The notes under the pieces: generated by a model
What the model saw: the letters and a program-made list of their open reading frames with translations, nothing else
What the model was told of the DNA's origin: nothing
Database searches by the model: none
Assembly (NCBI RefSeq): GCF_013694365.1
Contig: NZ_CP059275.1
Span: 372,001 to 436,000 of the forward strand
Length of the DNA stretch: 64,000 nucleotides
Reading direction: 5' to 3'
Source of the DNA: Limosilactobacillus reuteri
GTDB taxonomy: Bacteria; Bacillota; Bacilli; Lactobacillales; Lactobacillaceae
Translations under genes and position numbers: made by a program
Shown: in pieces, positions 45,542 through 54,895 of the stretch
Layout: each line of letters starts with the position of its first letter
Position numbering within the stretch: the first letter of the stretch is position 1

Positions 45542-46174
45542 ATGGAAAATGAAGTGATTAACGAATATACAAAATTAGTCTGGACGGCTATTCCTGATAA
45601 ACCGGGAACAAAGAAGCAGGAATTATGTCAACGTTTCTTACGTAAGTGTCCTACTCCCCTAGCAATTAAACGGCTTTCACGTATTGAAAAAAATGAGATA
45701 AATGAATGGGCGCCAGAAATGCTTAACTTTTTTGCTGCTATTGAATTAGGGAAGATAGTAACTAAAAGTCACGAAGAAATTATTGGCCATGCTTATTCGA
45801 GTATCGAATTAGGACGCAAGATGGTTGACCATTTTCAAAGTGAGGAGCAAGAAAGTGTTTGTATTGCCTGTACAGATATCCATAATGAGATAATTGATTG
45901 GAAAATTTTGTTTGTAGGCGGCGGATGCGAATGTATTCTTTATCCTGATAAGATTTTTCAATATGCGCTCCGGTGTTCAGCTCAAGGAATTATTATGATC
46001 CACAATCATCCGACGGGAGACATTCATCCTTCTAAGCAAGATGAATCTTTTACTCGTCGCTTAGAACGAGGATGTGAGATTATTGGACTTCATTTAGTTG
46101 ACTTTATGATTGTTGGTCGTGATACATACCATAGTTGGCGTGAAGCTAGTCTCGTTAATGAGCTTAAAAAGTAA
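45542..46174 (+). CDS. radC: RadC-family JAB1/MPN domain protein
   Basis: A 210-residue protein with a short N-terminal helical part (about 1-75) and a C-terminal JAB domain. The metal motif is H-N-H-P-T-G-D at 154-160, with a later D at the S-K-Q-D position (168). Despite the old name its role in DNA repair is unproven. It often sits just before mreB in Firmicutes, as here. Confidence 0.9.
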   Translation: MENEVINEYTKLVWTAIPDKPGTKKQELCQRFLRKCPTPLAIKRLSRIEKNEINEWAPEMLNFFAAIELGKIVTKSHEEIIGHAYSSIELGRKMVDHFQSEEQESVCIACTDIHNEIIDWKILFVGGGCECILYPDKIFQYALRCSAQGIIMIHNHPTGDIHPSKQDESFTRRLERGCEIIGLHLVDFMIVGRDTYHSWREASLVNELKK

Positions 46175-47176
46175 TTGCTAGGAATTGGAACAAAAAATCT
46201 TGGCATTGACCTTGGAACTGCTAATACAATTGTCTACCTTGAAGGTAAGGGTATTGTATTAAGAGAACCATCAGTTGTTGCTCGTAATTCTAAGACTAAC
46301 GAAGTAATCGCTGTTGGCAGTGATGCCCGTGATATGATCGGACGGACGCCAGAAAGCATTGTGGCTATCCGACCAATGAAAGACGGTGTTATTGCTGATT
46401 ACGACACAACAGTTGCAATGATGAAGTATTATATTGATAAAGCACTAGGAAATAATGGTAAGCCATATGTTATGGTATGTGTTCCTAGTGGGATCACGGA
46501 AGTTGAAAAGCGGGCAGTGATTGATGCTACTCGAGTTGCAGGTGCTCGTGATGCTTATGTTATTGAAGAACCATTTGCAGCAGCCATTGGAGCTGGATTA
46601 CCGGTTATGGATCCAACCGGTAGTATGGTTGTTGATATTGGTGGCGGTACTACTGATGTTGCTACCATTTCATTAGGTGGTATTGTCTCAAGCCGGTCCA
46701 TTCGAATGGCAGGAGATAAGATGAATGATGCAATTGTTCAATATGTTCGTCAACATATGAATTTATTAATTGGTGAACGAACAGCTGAAAAGCTTAAGTG
46801 GGATATTGGGTCTGCATCTGTTGAAGCTGCTGAAGAAATGGGAACAACACAAGTTCGCGGTCGTGATCTTGTAACTGGATTGCCAAAGACAATGCAAGTA
46901 TCTGCGAAGGATGTTTCAACGGCCCTCCAAGATGTTGTTGATAGTATTATTACGGCAATTAAAGGAACACTTGAAGAAACTTCCCCAGAAATTGCTGCTG
47001 ATGTTATTGATCACGGGATTGTATTAACTGGTGGGGGCGCATTATTAAAGCATTTACCAGATGTTATTGCAGATGCAACCAAAGTACCAGTATTTATTGC
47101 TAATGATCCCCTTGACTGTGTTGCTATTGGTACCGGCGAGTCATTAAAGAGTATTGATGTAATGAAGAAAAAGTAA
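46175..47176 (+). CDS. mreB: Rod-shape determining protein MreB
   Basis: A 333-residue bacterial actin. From the TTG start the phosphate-1 loop reads G-I-D-L-G-T-A-N-T near residue 9, phosphate-2 D-I-G-G-G-T-T-D-V near 157, and the adenosine motif G-G-G-A-L-L near 287. It guides lateral wall synthesis. mreC and mreD follow in the usual order. Confidence 0.96.
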   Translation: MLGIGTKNLGIDLGTANTIVYLEGKGIVLREPSVVARNSKTNEVIAVGSDARDMIGRTPESIVAIRPMKDGVIADYDTTVAMMKYYIDKALGNNGKPYVMVCVPSGITEVEKRAVIDATRVAGARDAYVIEEPFAAAIGAGLPVMDPTGSMVVDIGGGTTDVATISLGGIVSSRSIRMAGDKMNDAIVQYVRQHMNLLIGERTAEKLKWDIGSASVEAAEEMGTTQVRGRDLVTGLPKTMQVSAKDVSTALQDVVDSIITAIKGTLEETSPEIAADVIDHGIVLTGGGALLKHLPDVIADATKVPVFIANDPLDCVAIGTGESLKSIDVMKKK

Positions 47177-48034
47177 ATGCAGAAATTTTTTTCCAATCGC
47201 CGATTAGTTATTGCTGTGATAATTCTAGTTGTCTGTTTTGGACTAATGGCAGGTTCTGTTTCTTTACGGAATAGACGAAATACACCACCGATTATCCAAC
47301 AATTTGGAAATGATATTGTTGGCTTTGTTGATAGTGCAGTTGCTCTCCCTGTAAATTGGGCACAGACAAGTATAAGTTCAATAAATGGGTTGATGAATAC
47401 TTATTCTGAAAACCGTGAACTTAAACAGCAAGTAACTGAATTAGCACAAACTAAAGTCCGTGATCAGACCTTAGCTCATGAAAATAAACAATTAAAACAA
47501 CAGTTAAAACTTAATAATTCAATGACCGACTATAATACAGTTACAGCGGCTGTGTTAATGCGCACACCATCTTCATGGCAACGACAACTCGTAATTAATA
47601 AAGGTCAATCTAGTGGTATTAAGAAGAATATGCCCGTTATGAGTGGTAGTGGGTTAATTGGTCGGATTACAGAAGTAAATAAAACTAATAGTAAAGTTGA
47701 ATTATTGAGTGATACTAGTGAATCATCAAACCGTTTTGCAATTACCCTTAATGGTCAAAATGGGAAGGTGATTAACGGGATTATCACCGGATATAATGCA
47801 AGAAATAACGAGCTTGAAATGGGACAAGTAACTTCTAAAGCTAAAATAAAAAAGGGTACCCGAGTAGTAACCAGTGGAATGGGTGGTGTGACACCAAAGG
47901 GACTTTACGTTGGTCGCGTGTCGCATGTCGGTAAAGATGATTATGGCCTCGCCCAGAAAATCTATATTACTCCAGCAACGGACTTTAATGATATTAATAT
48001 TGTTACAGTTGCTGAAGCAGCTTCGCAGGAGTGA
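47177..48034 (+). CDS. mreC: Rod-shape determining protein MreC
   Basis: A 285-residue bitopic membrane protein: one N-terminal helix (about 10-28), a coiled coil (about 70-105) and two beta domains (about 110-280), including S-G-L-I-G-R-I and S-G-M-G-G-V-T-P-K-G. MreC scaffolds elongasome enzymes outside the membrane. The last bases G-C-A-G-G-A-G-T-G-A could contain the native mreD ribosome-binding site. Confidence 0.93.
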   Translation: MQKFFSNRRLVIAVIILVVCFGLMAGSVSLRNRRNTPPIIQQFGNDIVGFVDSAVALPVNWAQTSISSINGLMNTYSENRELKQQVTELAQTKVRDQTLAHENKQLKQQLKLNNSMTDYNTVTAAVLMRTPSSWQRQLVINKGQSSGIKKNMPVMSGSGLIGRITEVNKTNSKVELLSDTSESSNRFAITLNGQNGKVINGIITGYNARNNELEMGQVTSKAKIKKGTRVVTSGMGGVTPKGLYVGRVSHVGKDDYGLAQKIYITPATDFNDINIVTVAEAASQE

Positions 48035-48571
48035 ATGTATCGTTTATCACGCTTAAAATATATATTCCCAATTGGCTTATTTGTATGTCTGTTTTTGGAC
48101 GGAGCCTTAAGCCATGTGTGGGCACCATTATTTTTCAGTTATCCCTATTCAATGGTGAGTGAACTTGTCTTACTATGGTTAGTCTTATCGTACTTCTTTC
48201 AAGATGATATTGAGATTCCATTAATTCCATTTGCAATTGCTGCTGGTGCAGTTTACGATTTATACTTTTCGGGAATTTTAGGATTGTATATTTTCTTGTA
48301 TCCATTAGTAGTCGAAATAACTAAAATTTTATCTCGTTATTTTAGTTCATCATTTCTTTCGATGATTATGATTTTCTTTGTTGATATTGTCATTTTTGAG
48401 ACGTTTAATTATTGGGCATATTATTTAGTGAATATTACTAATGTTGGTTTTGGCGACTATCTTATTTATACGCTTGCTCCAACGTTAGCATTGAATTTAA
48501 TTTATTTTGTTGTCCTCTTCTGGCCAATTCGCGCAATATATCGCTGGGCATTAGACGATGATCAAATTTAA
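48035..48571 (+). CDS. mreD: Rod-shape determining protein MreD
   Basis: A 178-residue membrane protein with five or six helices and little else; the hydrophobic profile and place after mreBC identify it. Y-D-L-Y-F-S-G-I-L-G-L near residue 73 matches the conserved segment of the family. It is part of the elongasome. Confidence 0.9.
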   Translation: MYRLSRLKYIFPIGLFVCLFLDGALSHVWAPLFFSYPYSMVSELVLLWLVLSYFFQDDIEIPLIPFAIAAGAVYDLYFSGILGLYIFLYPLVVEITKILSRYFSSSFLSMIMIFFVDIVIFETFNYWAYYLVNITNVGFGDYLIYTLAPTLALNLIYFVVLFWPIRAIYRWALDDDQI

Positions 48572-49219
48572 ATGTCAATGCAATATATAAGTGAAATTCT
48601 ACCTTCATTATTCCAAGGGGCTGCTCTTACATTACAGATTTTCTTCTGGACATTAGTTGGATCGCTGCCATTAGGAATTTTGGTTAGCTTAGGACTTACT
48701 TCTAAAATTAAGCCTTTGAAGTGGGTGTTAGAAATTTATGTTTGGTTAATGCGGGGAACGCCTTTGCTGCTTCAACTAATCTTTGTATTCTATGGGTTAC
48801 CAATTATTGGCATTGTTTTTGAACGTTACGATGCCGCCCTAGTTGCTTTTATTTTGAACTATGCAGCTTATTTTGCTGAAATTTTCCGTGGTGGTTTCCA
48901 ATCTGTTGATCAAGGTCAGTTTGAAGCAGCTCGTGTTTTACGCCTAAGCTACTGGCAAACCCTTCGTAAAATTATCATTCCTCAGGTAATAAAAATTGTT
49001 ATTCCATCAATTGGAAATGAAGTTATTAACTTAGTAAAAGATTCATCGTTAGTTTACGTAATTGGTCTTGGTGATTTACTTCGAGCAGGAAACGTTGCAA
49101 CTTCACGGGATGTCACACTTGTTCCATTGATGTTAGTCGGATTAATCTATTTGATCCTTGTAGGAATTTGTACATTAATTCTACGGCAAGTTGAAAAATG
49201 TTATGCATACTTCAAGTAA
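48572..49219 (+). CDS. Polar amino-acid ABC transporter permease
   Basis: A 215-residue permease of the His/Glu/Gln/Arg type with four or five helices. The cytoplasmic coupling loop E-A-A-R-V-L-R-L-S-Y-W-Q-T-L near residue 127 contacts the ATPase. It forms an importer with the next two genes. In several lactobacilli this trio follows mreBCD. Confidence 0.9.
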   Translation: MSMQYISEILPSLFQGAALTLQIFFWTLVGSLPLGILVSLGLTSKIKPLKWVLEIYVWLMRGTPLLLQLIFVFYGLPIIGIVFERYDAALVAFILNYAAYFAEIFRGGFQSVDQGQFEAARVLRLSYWQTLRKIIIPQVIKIVIPSIGNEVINLVKDSSLVYVIGLGDLLRAGNVATSRDVTLVPLMLVGLIYLILVGICTLILRQVEKCYAYFK

Positions 49220-49870
49220 ATGTTAGAAGTTCGAGATTTAAAAAAGAGTTTTGGTGATCGGCAAATTTTAGATGGGGTTAATTTAACAGTTAAAGATGGT
49301 GAGATTCTTTGTATTGTTGGTCCATCAGGTGCTGGGAAAACGACCTTACTTCGTTGTATTACTGGACTGGAAACTCCCGATAGTGGTGAGTTTTTCATTA
49401 ACGGTCGTCGCTTTGATCCTCAGGGAACAGATGCAGCTGACCGAGTAATCGGTGTGGTTTTTCAAGACTTTAAGCTTTTCCCAAATCTTTCGGTAATGGA
49501 AAATATCACGTTAGCGCCGATGATGGTATTGAAAAAGGATAAACAAGAAGCAATTGCTGAAGCGCAAAAACTGCTTGAAGAATTAGGGCTTAATACCAAA
49601 GGAAAATTGTACCCCTACCAACTTTCGGGTGGACAAAAGCAACGGGTTGCCATTGCTCGTGCATTAGCAATGAAGCCTAAAATTTTGTGCTATGATGAAC
49701 CAACATCAGCGCTTGATCCAAACCTCCGAAAAGATGTGGCTAATATTATTTTGGGATTAAAGAAGGACGGAATGACTCAATTAATTGTTACTCACGATTT
49801 AGAATTTGCGGAAGATATTGCTGATGATATTTTACGAGTACAACCACTTGATCAACGTCAGAATAAATAG
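49220..49870 (+). CDS. Polar amino-acid ABC transporter ATPase
   Basis: A 216-residue ABC ATPase. Walker A G-P-S-G-A-G-K-T-T spans 34-42, the signature L-S-G-G-Q-K-Q-R is near residue 136, and Walker B I-L-C-Y-D-E-P near 156. It is somewhat shorter at the C-terminus than the usual 240 residues, but all catalytic motifs are there. Confidence 0.92.
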   Translation: MLEVRDLKKSFGDRQILDGVNLTVKDGEILCIVGPSGAGKTTLLRCITGLETPDSGEFFINGRRFDPQGTDAADRVIGVVFQDFKLFPNLSVMENITLAPMMVLKKDKQEAIAEAQKLLEELGLNTKGKLYPYQLSGGQKQRVAIARALAMKPKILCYDEPTSALDPNLRKDVANIILGLKKDGMTQLIVTHDLEFAEDIADDILRVQPLDQRQNK

Positions 49871-50722
49871 ATGAAAAAAGCGAAAGCAATTTGGTTACTT
49901 ATTTTGTTAGTAGTACCTGTTCTCCTTCTTAGTGGCTGTGAAAGTGTAACAAAGCGTGCTGATACGCAAGATACATGGAACCGGATTGAGCGCCGAAAAA
50001 GAGTAATTGTCGGCCTTGATGACAGTTTTGTTCCAATGGATTTTCGCCAAAAGAATGGCAAGCTGGTTGGTTATGACGTTGATCTTGCCCGGGCTGTTTT
50101 TAAGCAGTATGGAATAAAAGTTGATTTTCAGCCAATTGATTGGTCAATGAAAGAGACTGAGTTAAAAAATGGTACGATTGACTTGTTATGGAATGGGTAT
50201 TCTGTTAATCCTAGCCGTGCCAAAAAAGTTGCCTTTAGTCGTTACTATTTAGAGAATCGGCAGATATTAGTAACTAAAAAGAAGAGTAACATTAAAAATC
50301 TGAACGGGATGACGGGCAAAACACTCGGGGTGCAGAATGGTTCAACGGGAGTAACCGTTTTGGATGAGAAGCCAAAGTTATTAAAGGATAAAATAAAGAA
50401 CCATACACCAGTACTTTATGATACATTTCCTAATGCATTTATTGATTTAAATGCAAATCGAATTCAAGGAATTTTAATGGACGAGGTTTATGCTAATTAC
50501 TATATTAAGCACCAACCAAATAGTAATTCGTATCGCACTTATATTAGCAAAGAGCTGCCAATGGAACATTTTGCAGTGGGAATGCGAAAAGGTGACAAGA
50601 CCTTAAAGAAGAAAATTAATCAAGGCTTAGGTAATTTGCAGAAAAATGGTGAATTACGGAAGCTTAATGAAAAATGGTTCGGTCAAGATAGTAACTACTT
50701 GGGACCGGATAACACTAAATAA
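49871..50722 (+). CDS. Amino-acid ABC transporter substrate-binding lipoprotein
   Basis: A 283-residue lipoprotein with lipobox L-S-G-C (Cys23). The mature part is a type II periplasmic-binding fold: V-G-L-D-D-S-F-V-P-M-D near residue 53, G-Y-D-V-D-L-A-R-A near 72, and T-L-G-V-Q-N-G-S-T-G near 150. Family members bind glutamine, cystine, arginine or similar. Ligand not determined. Confidence 0.9.
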   Translation: MKKAKAIWLLILLVVPVLLLSGCESVTKRADTQDTWNRIERRKRVIVGLDDSFVPMDFRQKNGKLVGYDVDLARAVFKQYGIKVDFQPIDWSMKETELKNGTIDLLWNGYSVNPSRAKKVAFSRYYLENRQILVTKKKSNIKNLNGMTGKTLGVQNGSTGVTVLDEKPKLLKDKIKNHTPVLYDTFPNAFIDLNANRIQGILMDEVYANYYIKHQPNSNSYRTYISKELPMEHFAVGMRKGDKTLKKKINQGLGNLQKNGELRKLNEKWFGQDSNYLGPDNTK

Positions 50723-51970
50723 GTGGATTTTAATCTTGCTCGTGGCGTGGACTTGCACATTATACCCACAAAACAATTTAAGATGAATCACGTCTTAATA
50801 GATTTTGCGACTCCGCAAACACCAACGAATGCTACTGCACGAAATTTATTGGCAAACCTATTAGAGACCAGCACGCATCGCTATCCAACACAGACGGCTT
50901 TGGCTCGTCAACTGGCATCTTTATATGGTGCTTATGTTAATTTATATGTTAACCGGCTGGGGACATTGCATACTGTTCGATTGCGAGCAAGTTTTGTTAA
51001 TGATCGCTTTGTTGATGAAGATTTATTTGAAAAGATTAGTAGCTTAATAAATGAGATCATTTTCCATCCCCTGATCGATGATGGGGAATTTGATGGTCCT
51101 ACTTTTAGGATTCAATCTAATAATTTAAAAAGTGCGATAAAGTCGCTTTATGACGATAAACAATTTTTGGCTAATCAACGTCTTATGGACTTGTACTACC
51201 AAAATGATTCTGTAATGAAGGTTCCTAGTTTCGGTCAAATTGCTGATCTTGAGAACTTAAATGCTAAAAGTTTAGTTTCAACGTATCATTCAATGATTAA
51301 TGAAGATAAAATTGATATTTTTGTGTTAGGTGACATTGATCCGATACGTGCTCAGCAAGTTATTGCTAAGTTGCCTTTTAAAGATCGCGATATTGCTAAT
51401 AATTCACCTTTATATCATCAAGCATTGTATGATCAAGTTCAAAGAAAAACAGAATACCAACAAGTAAATCAGGCAAAGTTAAATTTGGCATATTCTTTAC
51501 CTGTCTATTATTATGATGCTGATTACTATGCTGGTTTGGTTTTCAATGGGCTTTTTGGTGGCACGCCATATTCAAAACTTTTTACGAATGTCCGTGAAAA
51601 AGCTAGTTTAGCTTATTATGCCTCTAGCCGGCTCCTTCCATTTAATGGGATTATAAGTGTTCAAACGGGAATTCAAGCGAGTGATCAAGAAAAAGTTCAA
51701 AATATGATTCAGGAACAATTGACTGCCTTGCAAAATGGTGATCTTACTACTGAGACGTTAAGTGAAGTTCAAGATAGTTTGATTAACCAATATCGTGCAG
51801 GGCATGATTTGGCAAGTAATGTTTTGGAGCAACAATTAGTTACCAAATTAGTCAATGAATCGGATAAGAACTTTATTACTGAAATAAAAAAAGTAACCAT
51901 AGCTGACGTCATGCGCGTTGCTAAACAAATGAAACTTCAGGCAGTTTATTTATTAAGTGGTGAGAAATAA
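50723..51970 (+). CDS. M16-family peptidase-like protein, inactive type (YfmF-like)
   Basis: A 415-residue insulinase-like protein. Where active members have H-x-x-E-H, this one reads N-L-L-E-T-S near residue 46, so it should not bind zinc; Y-Y-A-S-S-R-L and G-G-T-P-Y-S-K-L-F belong to the second M16 half. It precedes an active-type M16 gene, and the two presumably form a heterodimer, as in B. subtilis YfmF/YfmH. Starts at GTG. Confidence 0.82.
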   Translation: MDFNLARGVDLHIIPTKQFKMNHVLIDFATPQTPTNATARNLLANLLETSTHRYPTQTALARQLASLYGAYVNLYVNRLGTLHTVRLRASFVNDRFVDEDLFEKISSLINEIIFHPLIDDGEFDGPTFRIQSNNLKSAIKSLYDDKQFLANQRLMDLYYQNDSVMKVPSFGQIADLENLNAKSLVSTYHSMINEDKIDIFVLGDIDPIRAQQVIAKLPFKDRDIANNSPLYHQALYDQVQRKTEYQQVNQAKLNLAYSLPVYYYDADYYAGLVFNGLFGGTPYSKLFTNVREKASLAYYASSRLLPFNGIISVQTGIQASDQEKVQNMIQEQLTALQNGDLTTETLSEVQDSLINQYRAGHDLASNVLEQQLVTKLVNESDKNFITEIKKVTIADVMRVAKQMKLQAVYLLSGEK

Positions 51971-53269
51971 ATGGATAGAGAAGTTTATCAAAAATTTAAC
52001 CAGTCCATTTATCGTGAACAATTATCAAATGGTTTGAAAGTCCAGCTCTTACCAATGGAAGGCTACCATAAGACATATGCTATTTTAACAGCTGATTTTG
52101 GCTCCATTGATAATCATTTTATACCGTACCATCAAAAGGAGGCGATTACTGTTCCGGACGGGGTTGCCCACTTCCTTGAGCATAAAATGTTTGAGAAAAA
52201 AGATCATGATGCCTTTGATTTGTTTGGTAAACTAGGAGCTGATTCAAATGCCTTTACTAGTTTTACTCAAACAAGTTATCTTTTTTCGACCACTAGTAAT
52301 CTCCATGAGAATTTAGATGTTTTATTAGATTTTGTTCAAGATCCCTACTTTACTGCAGAGACAGTGAAGAAAGAGCAGGGGATTATTGGCCAAGAAATTC
52401 AAATGTATGAGGATGATCCGAGTTGGCGGCTTTACCTAGGTATTTTAGGCAATTTATACCCTAAAGATCCAATGCGGATTGATATTGCGGGAACGGTTGA
52501 ATCAATCAGTCATATTACACCAGAAATTTTGATGGATAGTTACCGGACTTTCTATCAACCAACCAATATGAACCTTTTCCTTGTAGGACGCTTAGATCCA
52601 GAAGAAACAATGGGATGGATCAAGCAAAACCAAGAACAAAAGATTTTTGCTCCCGCAGAGACACCCCAACGGTTATTTAGCTTGAACGATCCAACTGCTC
52701 ATGATGTAATTCCATTTCGTTCATTAACGATGGATATTGTTCGTCCCAAAGTGATGGTAGGTTTACGAGGGACCAAGCAATTTGATGATGGTAAAGAACG
52801 GCTTCACTACAAATTAGCAATTGATCTTTTGTTAGATGTTTTGTTTGACGATACTTCAGATAATTATTTGCGTTTATATAATAATGAAACATTAGATGAC
52901 ACGTTTAGTTACAATTTTGAAATGCAACGGGGCTTTCACTTTGCGTACTTTAGCTCTGATACTGATCAGATGGAACGCTTTGCAGATGAGGTTATTGATA
53001 TTCTTGAAAGTGCTGACCAACAAATTGAAGCGGCGCGGACAAGGTTTGAGGGAATTAAAAAAGCAGAACTAGGGCGGTTAATTGGCTTATTAGATTCGCC
53101 AGAAGCAATTGCTAATCGTTATGCTGGAGACCTCTTTGCTGGTGCTAGCTTGATGGATGAGATAGCGACCTTGGAAACTATTACGATTGATGATCTTTAT
53201 CAAGTTGCAAAAGAGTTTATTACTCCGCAAGGTATTTCGGTATACCAAGTTGTTCCGCAACATCAATAA
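51971..53269 (+). CDS. M16-family zinc peptidase (YfmH-like)
   Basis: A 432-residue insulinase-family peptidase with the inverted zinc motif H-F-L-E-H at 67-71 (His67, Glu70, His71) and a distal Glu in Q-E-I-Q-M-Y about 70 residues on. It is the catalytic member of the pair with the preceding gene. Function in lactobacilli is unknown; peptide clearance or processing is likely. Confidence 0.88.
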   Translation: MDREVYQKFNQSIYREQLSNGLKVQLLPMEGYHKTYAILTADFGSIDNHFIPYHQKEAITVPDGVAHFLEHKMFEKKDHDAFDLFGKLGADSNAFTSFTQTSYLFSTTSNLHENLDVLLDFVQDPYFTAETVKKEQGIIGQEIQMYEDDPSWRLYLGILGNLYPKDPMRIDIAGTVESISHITPEILMDSYRTFYQPTNMNLFLVGRLDPEETMGWIKQNQEQKIFAPAETPQRLFSLNDPTAHDVIPFRSLTMDIVRPKVMVGLRGTKQFDDGKERLHYKLAIDLLLDVLFDDTSDNYLRLYNNETLDDTFSYNFEMQRGFHFAYFSSDTDQMERFADEVIDILESADQQIEAARTRFEGIKKAELGRLIGLLDSPEAIANRYAGDLFAGASLMDEIATLETITIDDLYQVAKEFITPQGISVYQVVPQHQ

Positions 53270-54307
53270 ATGAGTGAGAACGAGAACGATCAAAAACGAC
53301 TAGAAATCGGTAAAATTTTACGAAAAGCACGGGAAGAAAAGGGCTATACCCTTGATGACCTTCAACAAATGACTAAGATTCAAAAGCGGTATTTAATCGC
53401 GATTGAAGATGAAAATTTTGATGAACTTCCTGGTGACTTTTATGTTCGTGCGTTCATTAAGCAATACGCCAATACAGTGGGCTTAGATGGTAATGAATTA
53501 TTGCAAAAATACGATGATCAATTACCACAGACTAAAACGGAAGAGTATTCCGATCACTTGGCTCAAGCAGTTGAAACTCGTGCAAACCAACGAAAAACTG
53601 TTAGTGGGAGCGTAGATAAGGTTCGTAACTACATGCCAACGATTATTATTGCTTGCGTGATTATTTTAGTGTTGGCAGCGATTTGGATTACGGCCATTGC
53701 TCGCAATCATCGCGATTCTTCTACACGGATTGATAATAGTTCAGTATCTGTTTCTGGAGAGAGTCGTAAGAAGGCCTCTACCTCTGCTAAAAAGGCAAGT
53801 ACAAAGCAAAGCAAATCAACGGCAATCAAGCTTCAAGAAGCACCTAATCGGAATGACACAAGCGTTACTTACACAGCAAGTCAACTTACTAAAGACACAA
53901 CGCTACAAATTGAACCAAGTGATCGTTCTTGGATGCAAGTAAGAGCAAATAATAATGACTTATTAAATAGAACTTTGAATAACAATGAAAAAACTAGTGT
54001 AAAAATAAGTCGTGACACAACTTCATTAGTAATCACGGTTGGCAATGCCCGGGCAACAAAATTAAAACTCGGTAATCAAGAAATCGACTTTACTAATAAT
54101 GGCCGTTACCAGAACACGCGGAATGTAACGATTAACTTTGGCCGTACCCAAACAAGCAGCAGTTCAGCAAGTCAGCCGTCAAATAGCTCAAGCCAAGCTT
54201 CGTCATCCTCGGCACGTCCTAATAATGCTACTCAACCGTCTGCTGCTAATAATAACAGTCGTCCTCAGACAAATGCTAGTCAACAAAGTAATCAACCAAC
54301 TCGTTAA
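53270..54307 (+). CDS. RodZ-like helix-turn-helix membrane protein
   Basis: A 345-residue protein: a Cro-type helix-turn-helix (about 10-75, with G-Y-T-L-D-D-L-Q and Y-V-R-A-F-I-K-Q-Y), one membrane helix (about 120-142), a Ser/Lys linker, a DUF4115-like beta domain (about 205-290) and a long Ser/Asn/Gln tail. This is the RodZ plan, which links MreB to the membrane. It stands before pgsA and cinA, as in many Firmicutes. Confidence 0.87.
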   Translation: MSENENDQKRLEIGKILRKAREEKGYTLDDLQQMTKIQKRYLIAIEDENFDELPGDFYVRAFIKQYANTVGLDGNELLQKYDDQLPQTKTEEYSDHLAQAVETRANQRKTVSGSVDKVRNYMPTIIIACVIILVLAAIWITAIARNHRDSSTRIDNSSVSVSGESRKKASTSAKKASTKQSKSTAIKLQEAPNRNDTSVTYTASQLTKDTTLQIEPSDRSWMQVRANNNDLLNRTLNNNEKTSVKISRDTTSLVITVGNARATKLKLGNQEIDFTNNGRYQNTRNVTINFGRTQTSSSSASQPSNSSSQASSSSARPNNATQPSAANNNSRPQTNASQQSNQPTR

Positions 54308-54895
54308 TTGAATTTACCAAATAAACTAACTGTTATACGTTTAATTATTATTCCCTTTTTCTTATTATTAATGGTGCTGCCATTACAAAGTTGGGGAGCT
54401 GTAAGTTTTTGGGGAGCAACTATCCCGATGGCTCAGCTTATTGCTGCTATTTTATTTATTGCAGCAACAATTACTGATAATCTTGATGGACAAATCGCGC
54501 GACGGCACCATCTTGTAACTAATTTTGGAAAGTTTACTGATCCGCTTGCTGATAAGTTGCTTGTCATGACTGCATTTATCGTTTTAACTGGAAATGGTGT
54601 TGTTCCATCATGGGTAACTTCAATCATTATTTGGCGAGAATTGTCTGTTACGGGCTTACGTTTATTGTTAGTGGAACAAGACGGGGTAGTATTAGCTGCT
54701 AAAATGCCGGGGAAGATTAAGACAACTACTCAGTTTTTTGCAATTATCTTCTTACTCTTAAATAATGTTATTTTTGCTATTTGGAATATTCCATTTGGCC
54801 AAATAATGTTATATATTTGCTTGTTCTTTACTATTTATTCTGGAGTGGACTACTTCATTCAGGGACGCGACGTCTTTTCGGATGGATTTAAATAG
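54308..54895 (+). CDS. pgsA: CDP-diacylglycerol-glycerol-3-phosphate phosphatidyltransferase
   Basis: A 195-residue membrane enzyme making phosphatidylglycerol phosphate. The CDP-alcohol transferase motif runs from Asp57: D-x-x-D-G at 57-61, A-R at 64-65, Gly74, Asp78 and Asp82, all at the right spacing. It starts at TTG. Phosphatidylglycerol is the main precursor for cardiolipin and lipoteichoic acid. Confidence 0.95.
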   Translation: MNLPNKLTVIRLIIIPFFLLLMVLPLQSWGAVSFWGATIPMAQLIAAILFIAATITDNLDGQIARRHHLVTNFGKFTDPLADKLLVMTAFIVLTGNGVVPSWVTSIIIWRELSVTGLRLLLVEQDGVVLAAKMPGKIKTTTQFFAIIFLLLNNVIFAIWNIPFGQIMLYICLFFTIYSGVDYFIQGRDVFSDGFK